DNA from: Collinsella aerofaciens
GTDB lineage: Bacteria > Actinomycetota > Coriobacteriia > Coriobacteriales > Coriobacteriaceae
Assembly: GCA_008671285.1 (NCBI GenBank)
Contig: RPYR01000213.1
Coordinates: 1 to 28,687, forward strand
Length of the DNA stretch: 28,687 bases
Reading direction: 5' to 3'
Made by a program: the position numbers and the translations under genes. Below are positions 6,556 to 15,099 of this stretch, one piece after another (position 1 is the first letter of the stretch; each line of letters begins with the position of its first letter). The notes under the pieces were generated by a model. The model did not search any database and was not told the origin of the DNA. It saw nothing but the letters and a program-made list of their open reading frames with translations.

Positions 6556-8268
6556 CTATGAAAAATCTAGCCACGCCAAGAGGGTCACATAATCTTCCTT
6601 TGTGCAATCCCGAGTTATCACTGACCCGTTATGACATAAGTAAGGAGCCCAGCCGCGGTCACTCGTGGAACCTCGAAGCCATGTTTCTAACTCTAAGCCA
6701 TATCGGTTAATCTCTTGCTCACTCGGAGCAAATATGAAGTCACTCACGCCATCATGGGAGACCTTCTTCAAGAGGCTCTTTTCAATCTTTGTGAAATGGT
6801 CACTGAGCATTTCGGCGATGGTTTTCTTCCGCAATGCACAACTCGCCCAATCAACGGATTCTTCCTTGTCGTGATACTGAGTACCCCATCGCCGTAGAAC
6901 GATTAGCACTTGGTCACTTTCGATCTTTTGGGCCCTCCATGTGTACGGGCAAGGTTTCCCCCGCCAAATCCCGTTCGATCCGAGATTAATCTCATCGCCA
7001 ACTTTAAGCATGGCAATAAAGCTTTTAACGCGCTTCATGTAGTCTGCCTGCGCTTCATTGTATTGTTCATTTGCCGCTTTTCTGGCCTTTTCTGCCCGCA
7101 AAACGGCCTCGCGTATCTCTGCTTCCTTCTTTTCAATCTTTTCCAGCAAGAGCCGCTTTTCCTTGCCTTTGAAAAATCCTAACCTGCTCAATTCTTGTTG
7201 CATGCTCTGCTTTTCTTTTTCTAGGCTTTTTGCCCTGCGCTCTTCGTATAGTTCTGAGCTTGGCTTTGATGGCTTCCCGCCAGCAAGCTTGATAAGCGCC
7301 TCAGATCGCATGCGGTCAATCCGTGTTTTCTCATCCCATTTGACTTTTGCTTCTGCCGCCTTAGCTTTTGCTTCTAGATAATCACCTAGTTCGCAGAATA
7401 ATTCATAAGCTGATTCGTAGCGGCCGTTATCAAACGCCTTGATCGCGATGTTATATTGCTCAGATCGCTTTCGCTCCTCTTCTCGCTTCGCCTTTTCTTC
7501 GCGCTCCTTTGCGACCCAGCTCGTTTCGGCAATTTCAGCCGCTTTGATTTCTTCCTCGCTGAAATCGCTTGTCAACGAAGAGAGGATTTCTCCATCAAAA
7601 TCAAAGTACTCGGATGCGTAGAGCAGGCCTGTGTATGCGTCTACCGAATTGAACGTAGCGCTGAAGTTGTTGCCAAAGAAAATAATCAGTTCTTGATCGC
7701 TCTCGAGCTTTGGCAAAAGAAAGAGTCCTTTGATGATCTTGCTTGAAGCAAGCGCGCCTGTTGCAAGGTCGTTAATCTTTCTTTCTAGGCTTTCCCGAAA
7801 GTCCTCATAACGCTTTTCGTCCTTAACAAACGCATCGATCAGGAAATGCCTCTGTTTGCCTCCTCCTTCGGGGTTTTTCGCATCAGCGAATTCTTTATAC
7901 AGGGCATCGCAAACTTTTTCGAAGCTGCCCTCGTTGAATAATCTTTCGATGGATCCGCCACATATATCCATTACATGGTCGTTTCTCCATTGATCGCGGA
8001 ATAATAGCCACGAAGAGAAACCGTCGCCACTCACGCGGGAATACATCGATCTTCCGAAGCGAGCATCTGAGAGGTGCTCGCGAAATCGCTCGTATTTCGC
8101 TGCTTCGACGCGGCCCTCTTTATAGACGTCATCAAAGTCGGGCATTATCAATCTGATGATCCCCATTGCGATCGACTCGCCATTGGGTTCGTCATAGATT
8201 TCATAAAAGAGATCAGCGAACGATAGTTTGTGCAGGTCTTTCTCTCGCTTTATGTCTGACAATTCCAT
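6556..8268 (-). CDS. Large TPR-like/coiled-coil protein with C-terminal DUF6273-like domain
   Basis: The protein has 570 aa from ATG 8268, chosen for GGAG seven bases upstream. Residues 1-240 form an unrecognised domain. Residues ~245-420 are highly charged helix, partly coiled coil (EREEKAKREEERKRSEQYNI), with an embedded TPR-like unit AFDNGRYESAYELFCELGDY at 278-297. Residues ~424-570 resemble the DUF6273 fold, with W and G positions (TWLRGSTSDRGWAPYLCHNG) typical of that C-terminus. No signal peptide or TM is visible. Base composition is far lower in GC than neighbours, so the gene is probably acquired. It is second in a two-gene minus-strand operon, 19 bases after the Gly-rich gene. Function unknown; a scaffold or sensing role is only a guess. 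Confidence 0.65.
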   Translation of the reverse strand: MELSDIKREKDLHKLSFADLFYEIYDEPNGESIAMGIIRLIMPDFDDVYKEGRVEAAKYERFREHLSDARFGRSMYSRVSGDGFSSWLLFRDQWRNDHVMDICGGSIERLFNEGSFEKVCDALYKEFADAKNPEGGGKQRHFLIDAFVKDEKRYEDFRESLERKINDLATGALASSKIIKGLFLLPKLESDQELIIFFGNNFSATFNSVDAYTGLLYASEYFDFDGEILSSLTSDFSEEEIKAAEIAETSWVAKEREEKAKREEERKRSEQYNIAIKAFDNGRYESAYELFCELGDYLEAKAKAAEAKVKWDEKTRIDRMRSEALIKLAGGKPSKPSSELYEERRAKSLEKEKQSMQQELSRLGFFKGKEKRLLLEKIEKKEAEIREAVLRAEKARKAANEQYNEAQADYMKRVKSFIAMLKVGDEINLGSNGIWRGKPCPYTWRAQKIESDQVLIVLRRWGTQYHDKEESVDWASCALRKKTIAEMLSDHFTKIEKSLLKKVSHDGVSDFIFAPSEQEINRYGLELETWLRGSTSDRGWAPYLCHNGSVITRDCTKEDYVTLLAWLDFS

Positions 8269-8287
8269 CCTCGATCTCCGATCACGA

Positions 8288-8680
8288 TTACCTATAGCGT
8301 TTGCCGTAGTTCTTCCCATAATTCTTGTTCATCGAGTATCGCTTGTCATATGGTTGTGTTCGTGGGTGCTCATGACCAGGATTCTCAGAAGATGCTTGTT
8401 TGGACAAGCCTAAGCTTGCTCCTGCGGGGCTTCCTGAGAAGGATCCATAATGCCAAGAAGACCGTCCGCAACCGACTTTGAAACCTTTGCCATAGCTTTT
8501 CTTTGATCCCCGGCCTGATTTAAAAGTCCCGTGCATCTTCCCGACCACGGCGTTGCCGATATGCTGCGAATGGGCACGAGAATAACCTTTGGCACGATAT
8601 TGCCCTGAAATCTTTCCAGAAACGAAACTCTTTGTATTCGCGGAGAACTTCCCGCGATTGCCTCGGCCACCGCGCGCCAT
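8288..8680 (-). CDS. Basic Gly/Ser/Lys-rich small protein
   Basis: The protein has 130 aa from ATG 8680, with GGAGG four bases upstream. It is low in complexity and strongly basic: MARGGRGNRGKFSANTKSFV at the start, SGRGSKKSYGKGFKVGCGRS in the middle, and a KNYGKNYGKRYR tail. There is no signal peptide or membrane helix. The composition recalls disordered RNA- or DNA-binding tails, but no domain is recognised, so binding is inference. It is the first gene of the pair with the 570-residue protein and shares its low GC. An ATG further upstream (MVAVAIGG...) is in frame but has no ribosome site. Confidence 0.55.
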   Translation of the reverse strand: MARGGRGNRGKFSANTKSFVSGKISGQYRAKGYSRAHSQHIGNAVVGKMHGTFKSGRGSKKSYGKGFKVGCGRSSWHYGSFSGSPAGASLGLSKQASSENPGHEHPRTQPYDKRYSMNKNYGKNYGKRYR

Positions 8681-8819
8681 AGCACCTCCAATTGCAACTG
8701 CAACCATTATATTCGAGGCAATGGCCAGTTCTATAATCAAACAGCATGATTGACGATGAGAAAGATTGGTACATAAGGGCTATTTCATCCCCGCTATTGC
8801 TATTCGGATAGGCTCTGGT

Positions 8820-8879
8820 GTCGACCCAGCACAAAAACAAACTTTGAATCGATTTCAGCACCTCGTCTATCAGGGGCTT
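8820..8879 (+). repeat. Diverged ~60-bp direct repeat flanking the 6556-8680 cassette, right copy
   Basis: Partner of 6419-6479, sharing GTCGACCCAG, AATCGATT and CCTCGTCT blocks in order. It lies in the otherwise gene-free gap 8681-8963, upstream of the small gene at 8964/9009. Both copies sit next to GC-rich small hypothetical genes, which supports one ancestral locus split by the cassette. Confidence 0.6.
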
Positions 8880-9008
8880 CGCAAGCAGCCGCATAGACGG
8901 TCGTTTTCAACATTCGAAGGCTATAAGCATGGCGGAGACTGCGCAGGGAACGGAGGCGCTGCGATGACGACTGACGACGAGCCCAAGAGGCTCATGGAGT
9001 AGCACGAG

Positions 9009-9266
9009 ATGGCCTACTTCAGGGGCGACCTCGCAATGAGCATGCCGAGCAGCTACTCCATCGACGAGATGAGGGGGATCTCCTCGGCCATGGACGCGAG
9101 CACCGCCGAGGTCGATGCCGCCATGCGCGCCGACTTCGAGTCCCTTCCGCCGGAGGCAAAGGTGAAGCTCCTCGACATGCTCGCCGAATCCGGCGTCGAG
9201 TCGCGAGAGTGGTGGGAGAAGATCCTCTGCGGTTTCGAGGTTCCCGACTTGCCGCCCGAGAACTAG
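9009..9266 (+). CDS. Small hypothetical protein, probably N-terminally cut by an in-frame stop
   Basis: The open frame from ATG 9009 gives 85 acidic residues (for example SSYSIDEMRGISSAMDASTA and LPPEAKVKLLDMLAESGVES) with no TM or known family. The natural start is more likely ATG 8964. It has GGAGG seven bases upstream and is in the same frame, reading MTTDDEPKRLME before a TAG at 9000-9002, then HEMAYFRGD onward. A single base change (for example CAG to TAG) would therefore turn a ~100-residue gene into a broken one. Restart at ATG 9009, six bases beyond the stop, is possible by reinitiation. A strong hairpin follows at 9279-9310. Confidence 0.5.
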   Translation: MAYFRGDLAMSMPSSYSIDEMRGISSAMDASTAEVDAAMRADFESLPPEAKVKLLDMLAESGVESREWWEKILCGFEVPDLPPEN

Positions 9267-9278
9267 CAGCTGGCACAC

Positions 9279-9310
9279 AGAGGCCCCGCTCGTTAATGAG
9301 CGGGGCCTCT
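9279..9310. terminator. Strong bidirectional terminator-like hairpin
   Basis: AGAGGCCCCGCTC (9279-9291) and GAGCGGGGCCTCT (9298-9310) are perfect 13-bp arms with a 6-base loop. It lies between the convergent small gene (stop 9266) and the surface-protein remnant (stop 9343). Neither side has a long T-run. Confidence 0.75.
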
Positions 9311-9342
9311 TGCATCATTCGGTTTGCGAACGCTTTTCCTAG

Positions 9343-9865
9343 CTATTCGGTGCCATTGTCGTCTTCCGCGTCCCAATGGCCCTTCCTGCGCATCAACGCT
9401 AGGATGGCGATGCCGCATGTTGCAGCGGCAGCCAGGCATGCGAGCGGGATCCAGGGCGCAGAGTCGCCCGTCTTGGGCAGACCGCCCTTGGGGGCCGGGC
9501 TCGTGGGCGTGGCGGGCTTGTCTGCCAGGCTCACGGTCTGGCCGGCGTCGTCGATGTCGGCGTGGACCGCTACCTCGGCGCCCTCCTTGGAGACCGTCTT
9601 GAACGCCACGATGTCGTGGCCCTTGAGCGCTCTCCCGTCGAACGTGAAGCTCAGGCTCACGGAGCCGGACGACTTGTCGGGGACGAACGAGGTCGTGGCT
9701 GTCACGTCCTTTCCGCCCAACTGGACGGGTTCGCCAGTCTCCTTGTCCATGAGCGTGCCGGTGACGGCGTACTCCTCCCCGGGGTGAGGCCCTCGTAGGC
9801 GACCTCGTCGACGATGGTCGCCTCCGCGTTAGCGACGGCCTCGTGGTCGCCGTCGTCGGCGTCGG
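9343..9865 (-). pseudogene. LPXTG-anchored VaFE-repeat-like surface protein, 3' remnant
   Basis: The last ~136 codons are intact. They encode a beta-sandwich module (MDKETGEPVQLGGKDVTATT, then VPDKSSGSVSLSFTFDG), a proline/threonine spacer, the sortase signal LPKTG, a membrane helix (IPLACLAAAATCGIAILALM) and a basic RRK tail. This is the C-terminus of a sortase-anchored cell-wall protein of the VaFE/isopeptide type. Upstream the match continues in another frame (ATIVDEVAYEGLTPG joining EEYAVTGTLMDKE), showing a one-base loss at the CCCCGGGG run (9777-9784). At 9865 the gene is cut by the IS element. No N-terminus exists in the window, so no functional surface protein is made. Confidence 0.75.
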
Positions 9866-9926
9866 TGGATTGGCTACACTGATGTGGACAGTTCCGGGAG
9901 GGGCGCAGGAGACGGGAGGGCCGTAT

Positions 9927-10214
9927 ATGAGGGGCCCCAGGTACCCGAGGCATTTCACCGACGAGTTCAAGAGGCAGATAGTCGACCTCCACAGCGCCGG
10001 CAAGCCCAAACGCGAGGCCATGGACGAGCACGACCTCGGCAAGAGCACCGTGGAGAGGCGGGTCAAGTCGATAAACGCGACCGGCTCGCCGCGCGCCGCG
10101 GACAACCGCACGCCCGGGCAGAACCGGATCCTGGAGCTCGAGCGCGAGAACCGCAGGCTCCGGATGGAGGTCGACGTCTTAAAACAAGCGGCGCCGATAT
10201 ACGCTCGAAAGTGA
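9927..10214 (+). CDS. IS3-family transposase OrfA
   Basis: The protein has 95 aa from ATG 9927, with GGGAGG seven bases upstream. It has an HTH of the IS3 OrfA type (YPRHFTDEFKRQIVDLHSAG then KPKREAMDEHDLGKSTVERR) and a C-terminal leucine-zipper-like helix (NRILELERENRRLRMEVDVL) that mediates OrfA/OrfAB dimerisation. The gene ends in a TTAAAAC sequence (about 10180). There a minus-one slip would join it to orfB (LKTSGADIRSKVRAIAANEG), as in other IS3 elements. OrfA looks intact, but its partner orfB is not, so it may now act only as a DNA binder of the IS ends. Confidence 0.8.
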   Translation: MRGPRYPRHFTDEFKRQIVDLHSAGKPKREAMDEHDLGKSTVERRVKSINATGSPRAADNRTPGQNRILELERENRRLRMEVDVLKQAAPIYARK

Positions 10215-10832
10215 GGGCCATAGCGGCCAACGAGGGCCGCTACCCCATATCAGCGCAACGCAGGCTCCTCGGCGTCGCGAGGTCGACGTACCGCTCCATG
10301 CGCTCGCGGCCCGGCCGGCCCGCCGCGCCGGACCCCGCCGCGCCGGCCGTGGTCGCGGCCCACGCCGCCAGCGAGGGCCGGTACGGCTCGCGCAAGATAA
10401 AGGCGTCGCCCGGGAGGTCGGGCGTCACCGCCAGCCGGTGCCGGGCCTGCCGCATCATGAGGGAGAACGGCCCGGTCGGCGCATACGGCGGGAAGAGGTC
10501 CAAGGTGCGCCCCGGGGCGGTCAACGAGGCCGCCGTGCCCAACGTCGTCGCGCGCGGCTTCGGCGGCAGGGCGCGACGCACCCATATATGCGGCGACCTG
10601 GCCTACGTGCGCATCGGGGCTTCGTGGAACTACGTCCGCCCGCCCGTCGACCCCTGCAACGGGGGGATCGTCGGCCACTCCGCAGGACCGAGGAGGGACG
10701 CGCGAGCTCCGAGCCAAGCTCTCGGATTACGTGCACTGGTGCAACAACTTCAGGATCCACTCGACGCTGGGCTACATGTCGCCGGTCGAGTTCAGGGAGG
10801 CGGGGCCGTCCCTCCCGGAATCGTCCAAATAG
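10177..10832 (+). pseudogene. IS3-family transposase OrfB, deleted
   Basis: The frame starts by minus-one shift from orfA and shows the HTH_21-like region and the first rve block, including the first catalytic Asp in CGDLAYVRIGASWNYV. After GGIVGHSAGPRRD (about 10695) the frame jumps directly to ELRAKLSDYVHWCNNFRIHS then TLGYMSPVEFREAG, the OrfB C-terminus, which ends at TAG 10830-10832. From family knowledge about 85-90 residues are missing, including the second Asp (HTDRG-type motif) and the catalytic Glu. The join is also out of frame. The transposase is therefore inactive. Confidence 0.8.
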
Positions 10833-10846
10833 TTGTTGCCAATCCA

Positions 10847-11041
10847 CCTTGTTCGGGAAAAGCGGCAGGCTCCTGCAGGCGGCGGGGGGCGGACAGGCCG
10901 CTCCGGTGGAACTCCCAGAGAATCCCCTCGCGCTCCTCTTTCGTATATATCGGACTCCCTCCTGGACCCAGATTGGGTCCGAGATTTTGTCCGAGGTCCC
11001 AGCCTTCCTGTTTCCTTCGGCGCGGGCGGATTGGGACCCAC
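10847..11041 (-). pseudogene. Fragment of a second IS (OrfA-like N-terminus)
   Basis: On the minus strand the sequence reads IYTKEEREGILWEFHRSGLS and then, in another frame, ACRSLPLFPNKVDW. This matches an HTH-type start of a different IS3-like OrfA (EREAIL..FHxSGLS..xxCRxLPLFPS). The frame break lies at the run of six C in the Ala/Pro region (about 10893-10898). The fragment is cut by the right end of the first IS at 10846. Its outer end near 11040 (GATTGGGACCCA) lies only eight bases from the alcohol dehydrogenase stop codon. Confidence 0.55.
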
Positions 11042-11048
11042 CGCCGAT

Positions 11049-12212
11049 CTAGAGGCACTCGGTCAGAATCTGGAACACCTCGCTGCGCTCCAGTTTCTTG
11101 GTGCAGCCGCCGGTGAGCACGCAGGTGTCCGCAACCTTGTGCAGCGTCTCGTCGGACGCGTCGGAGCCCATCTCGGCGAAGCTCGTGGGAAGCCCCATCT
11201 CGCCGATGAACGTCTGCAGGCGGTCGATGCCCTCGAGCGCCACCGTAAGGTCGTCTTTGCCCTTGGCGTCGACGCCCCACACCTCGCTCGCCCAGCGGGC
11301 GAACTGCGCGGGCGCCTCGGGGGCCAGGTGGCGGTAGAGCGCAGGGTGGATGACCGCGAGGCCCATTCCGTGGTTGGTGTGGGTGTACGCGCCGTACTGG
11401 TGCTGGATCATGTGCGCCTGGAAGTCCGTTGACTTGCCGATCTTGAGCACGCCGTTCTCGGCCATGGCGGAGTCGTATACGAGCTCGCTTCTGGCATCGA
11501 GGTTCTGGTCGTCGTCCGCGATGATCCGCATGTTGCGGATGACGTTACGCTGGATGGCGAGGTTGATGTCGTCGGTGACATTGCGCCCGCGCGGGCTTCC
11601 GAAATAGCTCTCCATGCAGTGCGAGAGCGTGTCGAACGCGCCGCTCATGAACTGCGCGTGCGGTACGGTGAGCGTGAGCGCCGGGTCGAGCGCCGCCCAC
11701 ATGGGCATCGCCCCCAGATAGGCGCCCTTCACGTGTGTCTCCTCGTTAGTGATGACGGCGCCGTTGTTCTGCTCGGCGCCCGTGCCGGAGAGTGTCACGA
11801 TGCAGCCCATGGGGATGAACGAGCTCGGCATCTTGCTGTCGACGTGCTCGAACGTCTCGATGTCCTCGTCAAGCATCGCCTGCGCGGAGACCACCTTGCA
11901 GCAGTCGAAGACCGACCCGCCGCCGACGGAGAGAATGAAGTCGACCTGTTCCTTGCGTGCGAGCGCGGCGCCTTCCTGGCACTTCTCGTAGGTCGGATTG
12001 GGCATGATGCCGCCGAAGTCCACCACGCGCTTGCCCGCGCTCGTGAGCTTATCGACCACGTGGCCGCAGACGCCGGTTCGTTTGACCGAGCCTCCGCCGT
12101 AGGCGAGCATCACTGTCTTGCCCATGGCACCCATCTCGGCGTCGAGTGCCTGGTCCATGGCCCCCTCGCCGAAGTAGTTCCTGACCGGGTAGTCGTACGT
12201 GAATGAGTTCAT
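11049..12212 (-). CDS. Iron-containing alcohol dehydrogenase (BDH/YqhD-like)
   Basis: The protein (387 aa) has the full length of group III metal-dependent alcohol dehydrogenases. The dinucleotide-binding loop is visible as SVGGGSVFDCCK, with MPNPTYEKCQEG before it and TLSGTGAEQNNGAVITNE after it. Metal ligands are expected in the SGAFDTLSHCMES region and in the HTNHGMGLAVIHPALYRHLA signature. It should reduce aldehydes to alcohols with NADPH, in the cytoplasm, as in butanol and broad-range aldehyde reductases. ATG 12212 has AGGAGG seven bases upstream. It lies 44 bases after the AKR gene at 12257-13108 and is its operon partner. No terminator is visible; IS debris follows the stop directly. 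Confidence 0.9.
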   Translation of the reverse strand: MNSFTYDYPVRNYFGEGAMDQALDAEMGAMGKTVMLAYGGGSVKRTGVCGHVVDKLTSAGKRVVDFGGIMPNPTYEKCQEGAALARKEQVDFILSVGGGSVFDCCKVVSAQAMLDEDIETFEHVDSKMPSSFIPMGCIVTLSGTGAEQNNGAVITNEETHVKGAYLGAMPMWAALDPALTLTVPHAQFMSGAFDTLSHCMESYFGSPRGRNVTDDINLAIQRNVIRNMRIIADDDQNLDARSELVYDSAMAENGVLKIGKSTDFQAHMIQHQYGAYTHTNHGMGLAVIHPALYRHLAPEAPAQFARWASEVWGVDAKGKDDLTVALEGIDRLQTFIGEMGLPTSFAEMGSDASDETLHKVADTCVLTGGCTKKLERSEVFQILTECL

Positions 12213-12256
12213 GGCAATTCCTCCTAGTAAGTTATCAGTGCGGTCTGACCGCTCGT

Positions 12257-13213
<957 letters not shown>

Positions 13214-13395
13214 TTATAACCCGCGGGTTCAGGGCACCGCACCAAAGGGGGATTCCGCAGAGCGCCCCGCGGTCGTACGCTTGGCGATGAGAGAGAACAA
13301 GCCACCGACAGGAGATGTGCTTAACGGAGTCCGATGAACGGGCGGACGTGGGCGTCGCAAACAAATGACGGATATCATAGACAGGGAGAACAGGA

Positions 13396-14385
13396 ATGGA
13401 CAACCGCGTTTTGGGAAAGAGCGGCATCGAAGTCAGCCCGCTCGGCATGGGCTGCATGGGAATCACGCACGCGAGCGGAGACCCGATGCCCGACGACGAG
13501 GCTGTGAGCGTCGTCCGTCAGGCCCACGAGATGGGCTATACCTTCTTTGACACGGCGGAGTGCTACGTTGGCACGTGCGCCGACGGGACCGAGGCGCACA
13601 ACGAGGACGTGGTGGGCAAGGCGCTCGCGCCCGTGCGCGACGAGGTTGTCATTGCCACCAAGTTCGGCGTCACGCACGCCCCGGACAAGACCATCCTCGT
13701 GGACTCGCGCCCCGAGGTTATCCGTATCTCGGTGGAGAAGAGCCTGCGCCGGCTGCGCACCGACCACATCGACCTCTACTACCAGCACCGAATCGACCCA
13801 AAGGTCGAGCCCGAGGTCGTTGCAGGCACCATGGCAGACCTCATCAAGGAAGGCAAGATCCGCGCCTGGGGAATCTCCGAGGCGACGGAGGAGTACCTGC
13901 GTCGCGCCGATGCGGTGTGCCCCGTCTCCGCCGTCCAGAACCGCTACTCCATGATGGCGCGCTGGAACGAATCCCTGTTCCCCGTGCTCGAGGAGCTGAA
14001 TGTCGCCTTCGTGGCATTCTCTCCCATGGCGAACGGCTTTCTGACGGGCGCGTACAGCCACAACACCAGATTCGAGGGCGTCCAAGACTACCGCGATGGC
14101 ATGCCGCAGTACACAGAGGAAGGCGAAAAGCGCGCCGAGCCCCTCATGCGGTTCGTTCGCGAGCTGGCTGAGCTGCACGCGGCGACGCCCGCCCAGGTCT
14201 CCCTTTCCTGGATGCTCAAGAAGAAGCCCTATATCATTCCCATCCCGGGCAGTCGCAAGCCCGAACGACTGCTCGAGAACCTCGGCGCCGCCGAGGTCGG
14301 GCTCACCGACGATGAGGTTGCCAAGATCGACGGGCTGCTCAACGGACTCGACCTCATGGTCTTCGGTGGGCACGCGGTAAGGTAG
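13396..14385 (+). CDS. Aldo/keto reductase (large AKR family)
   Basis: The protein (329 aa) begins MDNRVLGKSGIEVSPLGMGC, typical of the IolS/YakC-like AKR group. Catalytic landmarks are FFDTAECYVGT (Asp, Tyr), VIATKFGV (Lys) and YYQHRIDP (His). The C-terminal IPIPGSRKPERLLENLGAAE loop binds NADP(H). It should reduce carbonyl substrates in the cytoplasm. ATG 13396 follows GGGAGAACAGGA. It is the first gene of a plus-strand operon with the RibD_C-like gene (6 bases downstream) and a Tat hydrolase. It is divergent from the AKR/adh operon over 287 bases. The shared promoter motif in that gap faces the other gene; no clear copy faces this one. Confidence 0.92.
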   Translation: MDNRVLGKSGIEVSPLGMGCMGITHASGDPMPDDEAVSVVRQAHEMGYTFFDTAECYVGTCADGTEAHNEDVVGKALAPVRDEVVIATKFGVTHAPDKTILVDSRPEVIRISVEKSLRRLRTDHIDLYYQHRIDPKVEPEVVAGTMADLIKEGKIRAWGISEATEEYLRRADAVCPVSAVQNRYSMMARWNESLFPVLEELNVAFVAFSPMANGFLTGAYSHNTRFEGVQDYRDGMPQYTEEGEKRAEPLMRFVRELAELHAATPAQVSLSWMLKKKPYIIPIPGSRKPERLLENLGAAEVGLTDDEVAKIDGLLNGLDLMVFGGHAVR

Positions 14386-14391
14386 GGAGCC

Positions 14392-15099
14392 ATGAACATT
14401 AGACCCTATGTCGTCTGTCACGTCTTTGCCGGTCTCAACGGGCGCATCGACGGCGCGTACATGCTCGACCCCGCTGCCTCGTCCGCACGCGCCGTGTACT
14501 CTCGCATGCAGGTCGAGTTCGGGGCGGACGCCGTGGCGTACGGGGCCGTGACCACGAAGGGCTTCGTCGGGTCGCGCCCCCTTGCGCTCGGTACCCACGG
14601 GAGCGCGCCCAAGGGGGACTTCGTGGCGCCTCACGCCGAACGATCGTTCTACGTCTCCGTCGACCCCGCCGGGGAGATTGCATGGAAGTCTGCGACCTAT
14701 CGTCGCGCCGGCCGTGCGGACGCGCACGTCATCGAGGTCCTCACCGAGGCGGCGTCGCCGGCGTATCGCGACTATCTGCGAGAGCGCGGCGTCTCATACG
14801 TGCTTGCCGGCTCGCGCGGGCTAGACCTCCCGTTCGCCCTGCGCAAACTGCGCGAGCTTTTTGGCATCGAGCGCCTGCTCGTATGCGGCGGCGGGAAGAC
14901 GGACATGTCGTTTCTTGCCGCGGGCGTGCTTGACGAGCTGAGCCTCGTTCTCTCCCCGACGGTCTCGGGGGAGCCCGAAACGGCTTCCGTCTTCGACGAG
15001 ATGCCTCGCTCGGCTGGCGGTTCGCACGCATTCTCGCTCGAGCGCGTCGAGCGCCTTGCCTGCGACGGCCTCCACCTCGTCTATCGAGTGCAGCGATGA
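14392..15099 (+). CDS. RibD C-terminal/dihydrofolate reductase-like reductase
   Basis: The protein has 235 aa. MNIRPYVVCHVFAGLNGRID matches the first strand and loop of the RibD_C/DHFR fold, and LRELFGIERLLVCGGGKTDM matches its glycine-rich NADPH loop (GGG). Family members reduce 5-amino-6-ribosylaminouracil phosphates or act as pyrimidine or dihydrofolate-like reductases; stand-alone copies like this are usually of unknown substrate. It starts six bases after the AKR and overlaps the next gene by four bases (ATGA at 15096-15099), so it is the middle gene of a coupled operon. A role in NADPH-dependent redox chemistry with its neighbours is inferred. Confidence 0.8.
   Translation: MNIRPYVVCHVFAGLNGRIDGAYMLDPAASSARAVYSRMQVEFGADAVAYGAVTTKGFVGSRPLALGTHGSAPKGDFVAPHAERSFYVSVDPAGEIAWKSATYRRAGRADAHVIEVLTEAASPAYRDYLRERGVSYVLAGSRGLDLPFALRKLRELFGIERLLVCGGGKTDMSFLAAGVLDELSLVLSPTVSGEPETASVFDEMPRSAGGSHAFSLERVERLACDGLHLVYRVQR

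Larger units (their letters stand above)
9866..10846 (+). mobile_element. IS3-family insertion sequence, internally deleted
   Basis: The ends are imperfect inverted repeats of about 38 bp: TGGATTGGC...TGGACAGTTCCGGGAGGG at the left (9866-9903), and the inverted equivalent TGGATTGGC...TGGACGATTCCGGGAGGG at the right, ending in CA at 10846. Between them lie orfA (9927-10214) and a broken orfB (10177-10832). The element is 981 bp, shorter than typical IS3-family elements, because orfB has lost its central catalytic part. I see no clear target duplication (CGG on the left, CCT on the right). It separates the surface-protein remnant from a second IS fragment. Confidence 0.8.

Noticed and set aside
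9293..10111. Long minus-strand frame through the IS
   Set aside because: High-GC shadow; the real coding on that strand is the LPXTG remnant in another frame.
10792..11280. Minus-strand frame from the alcohol dehydrogenase into the IS
   Set aside because: Shadow of the adh frame; only a short IS OrfA-like peptide inside it looks genuine.
13375..14727. 450-codon minus-strand frame
   Set aside because: Antisense shadow of the AKR and RibD_C-like genes caused by high GC; no start signals or family.
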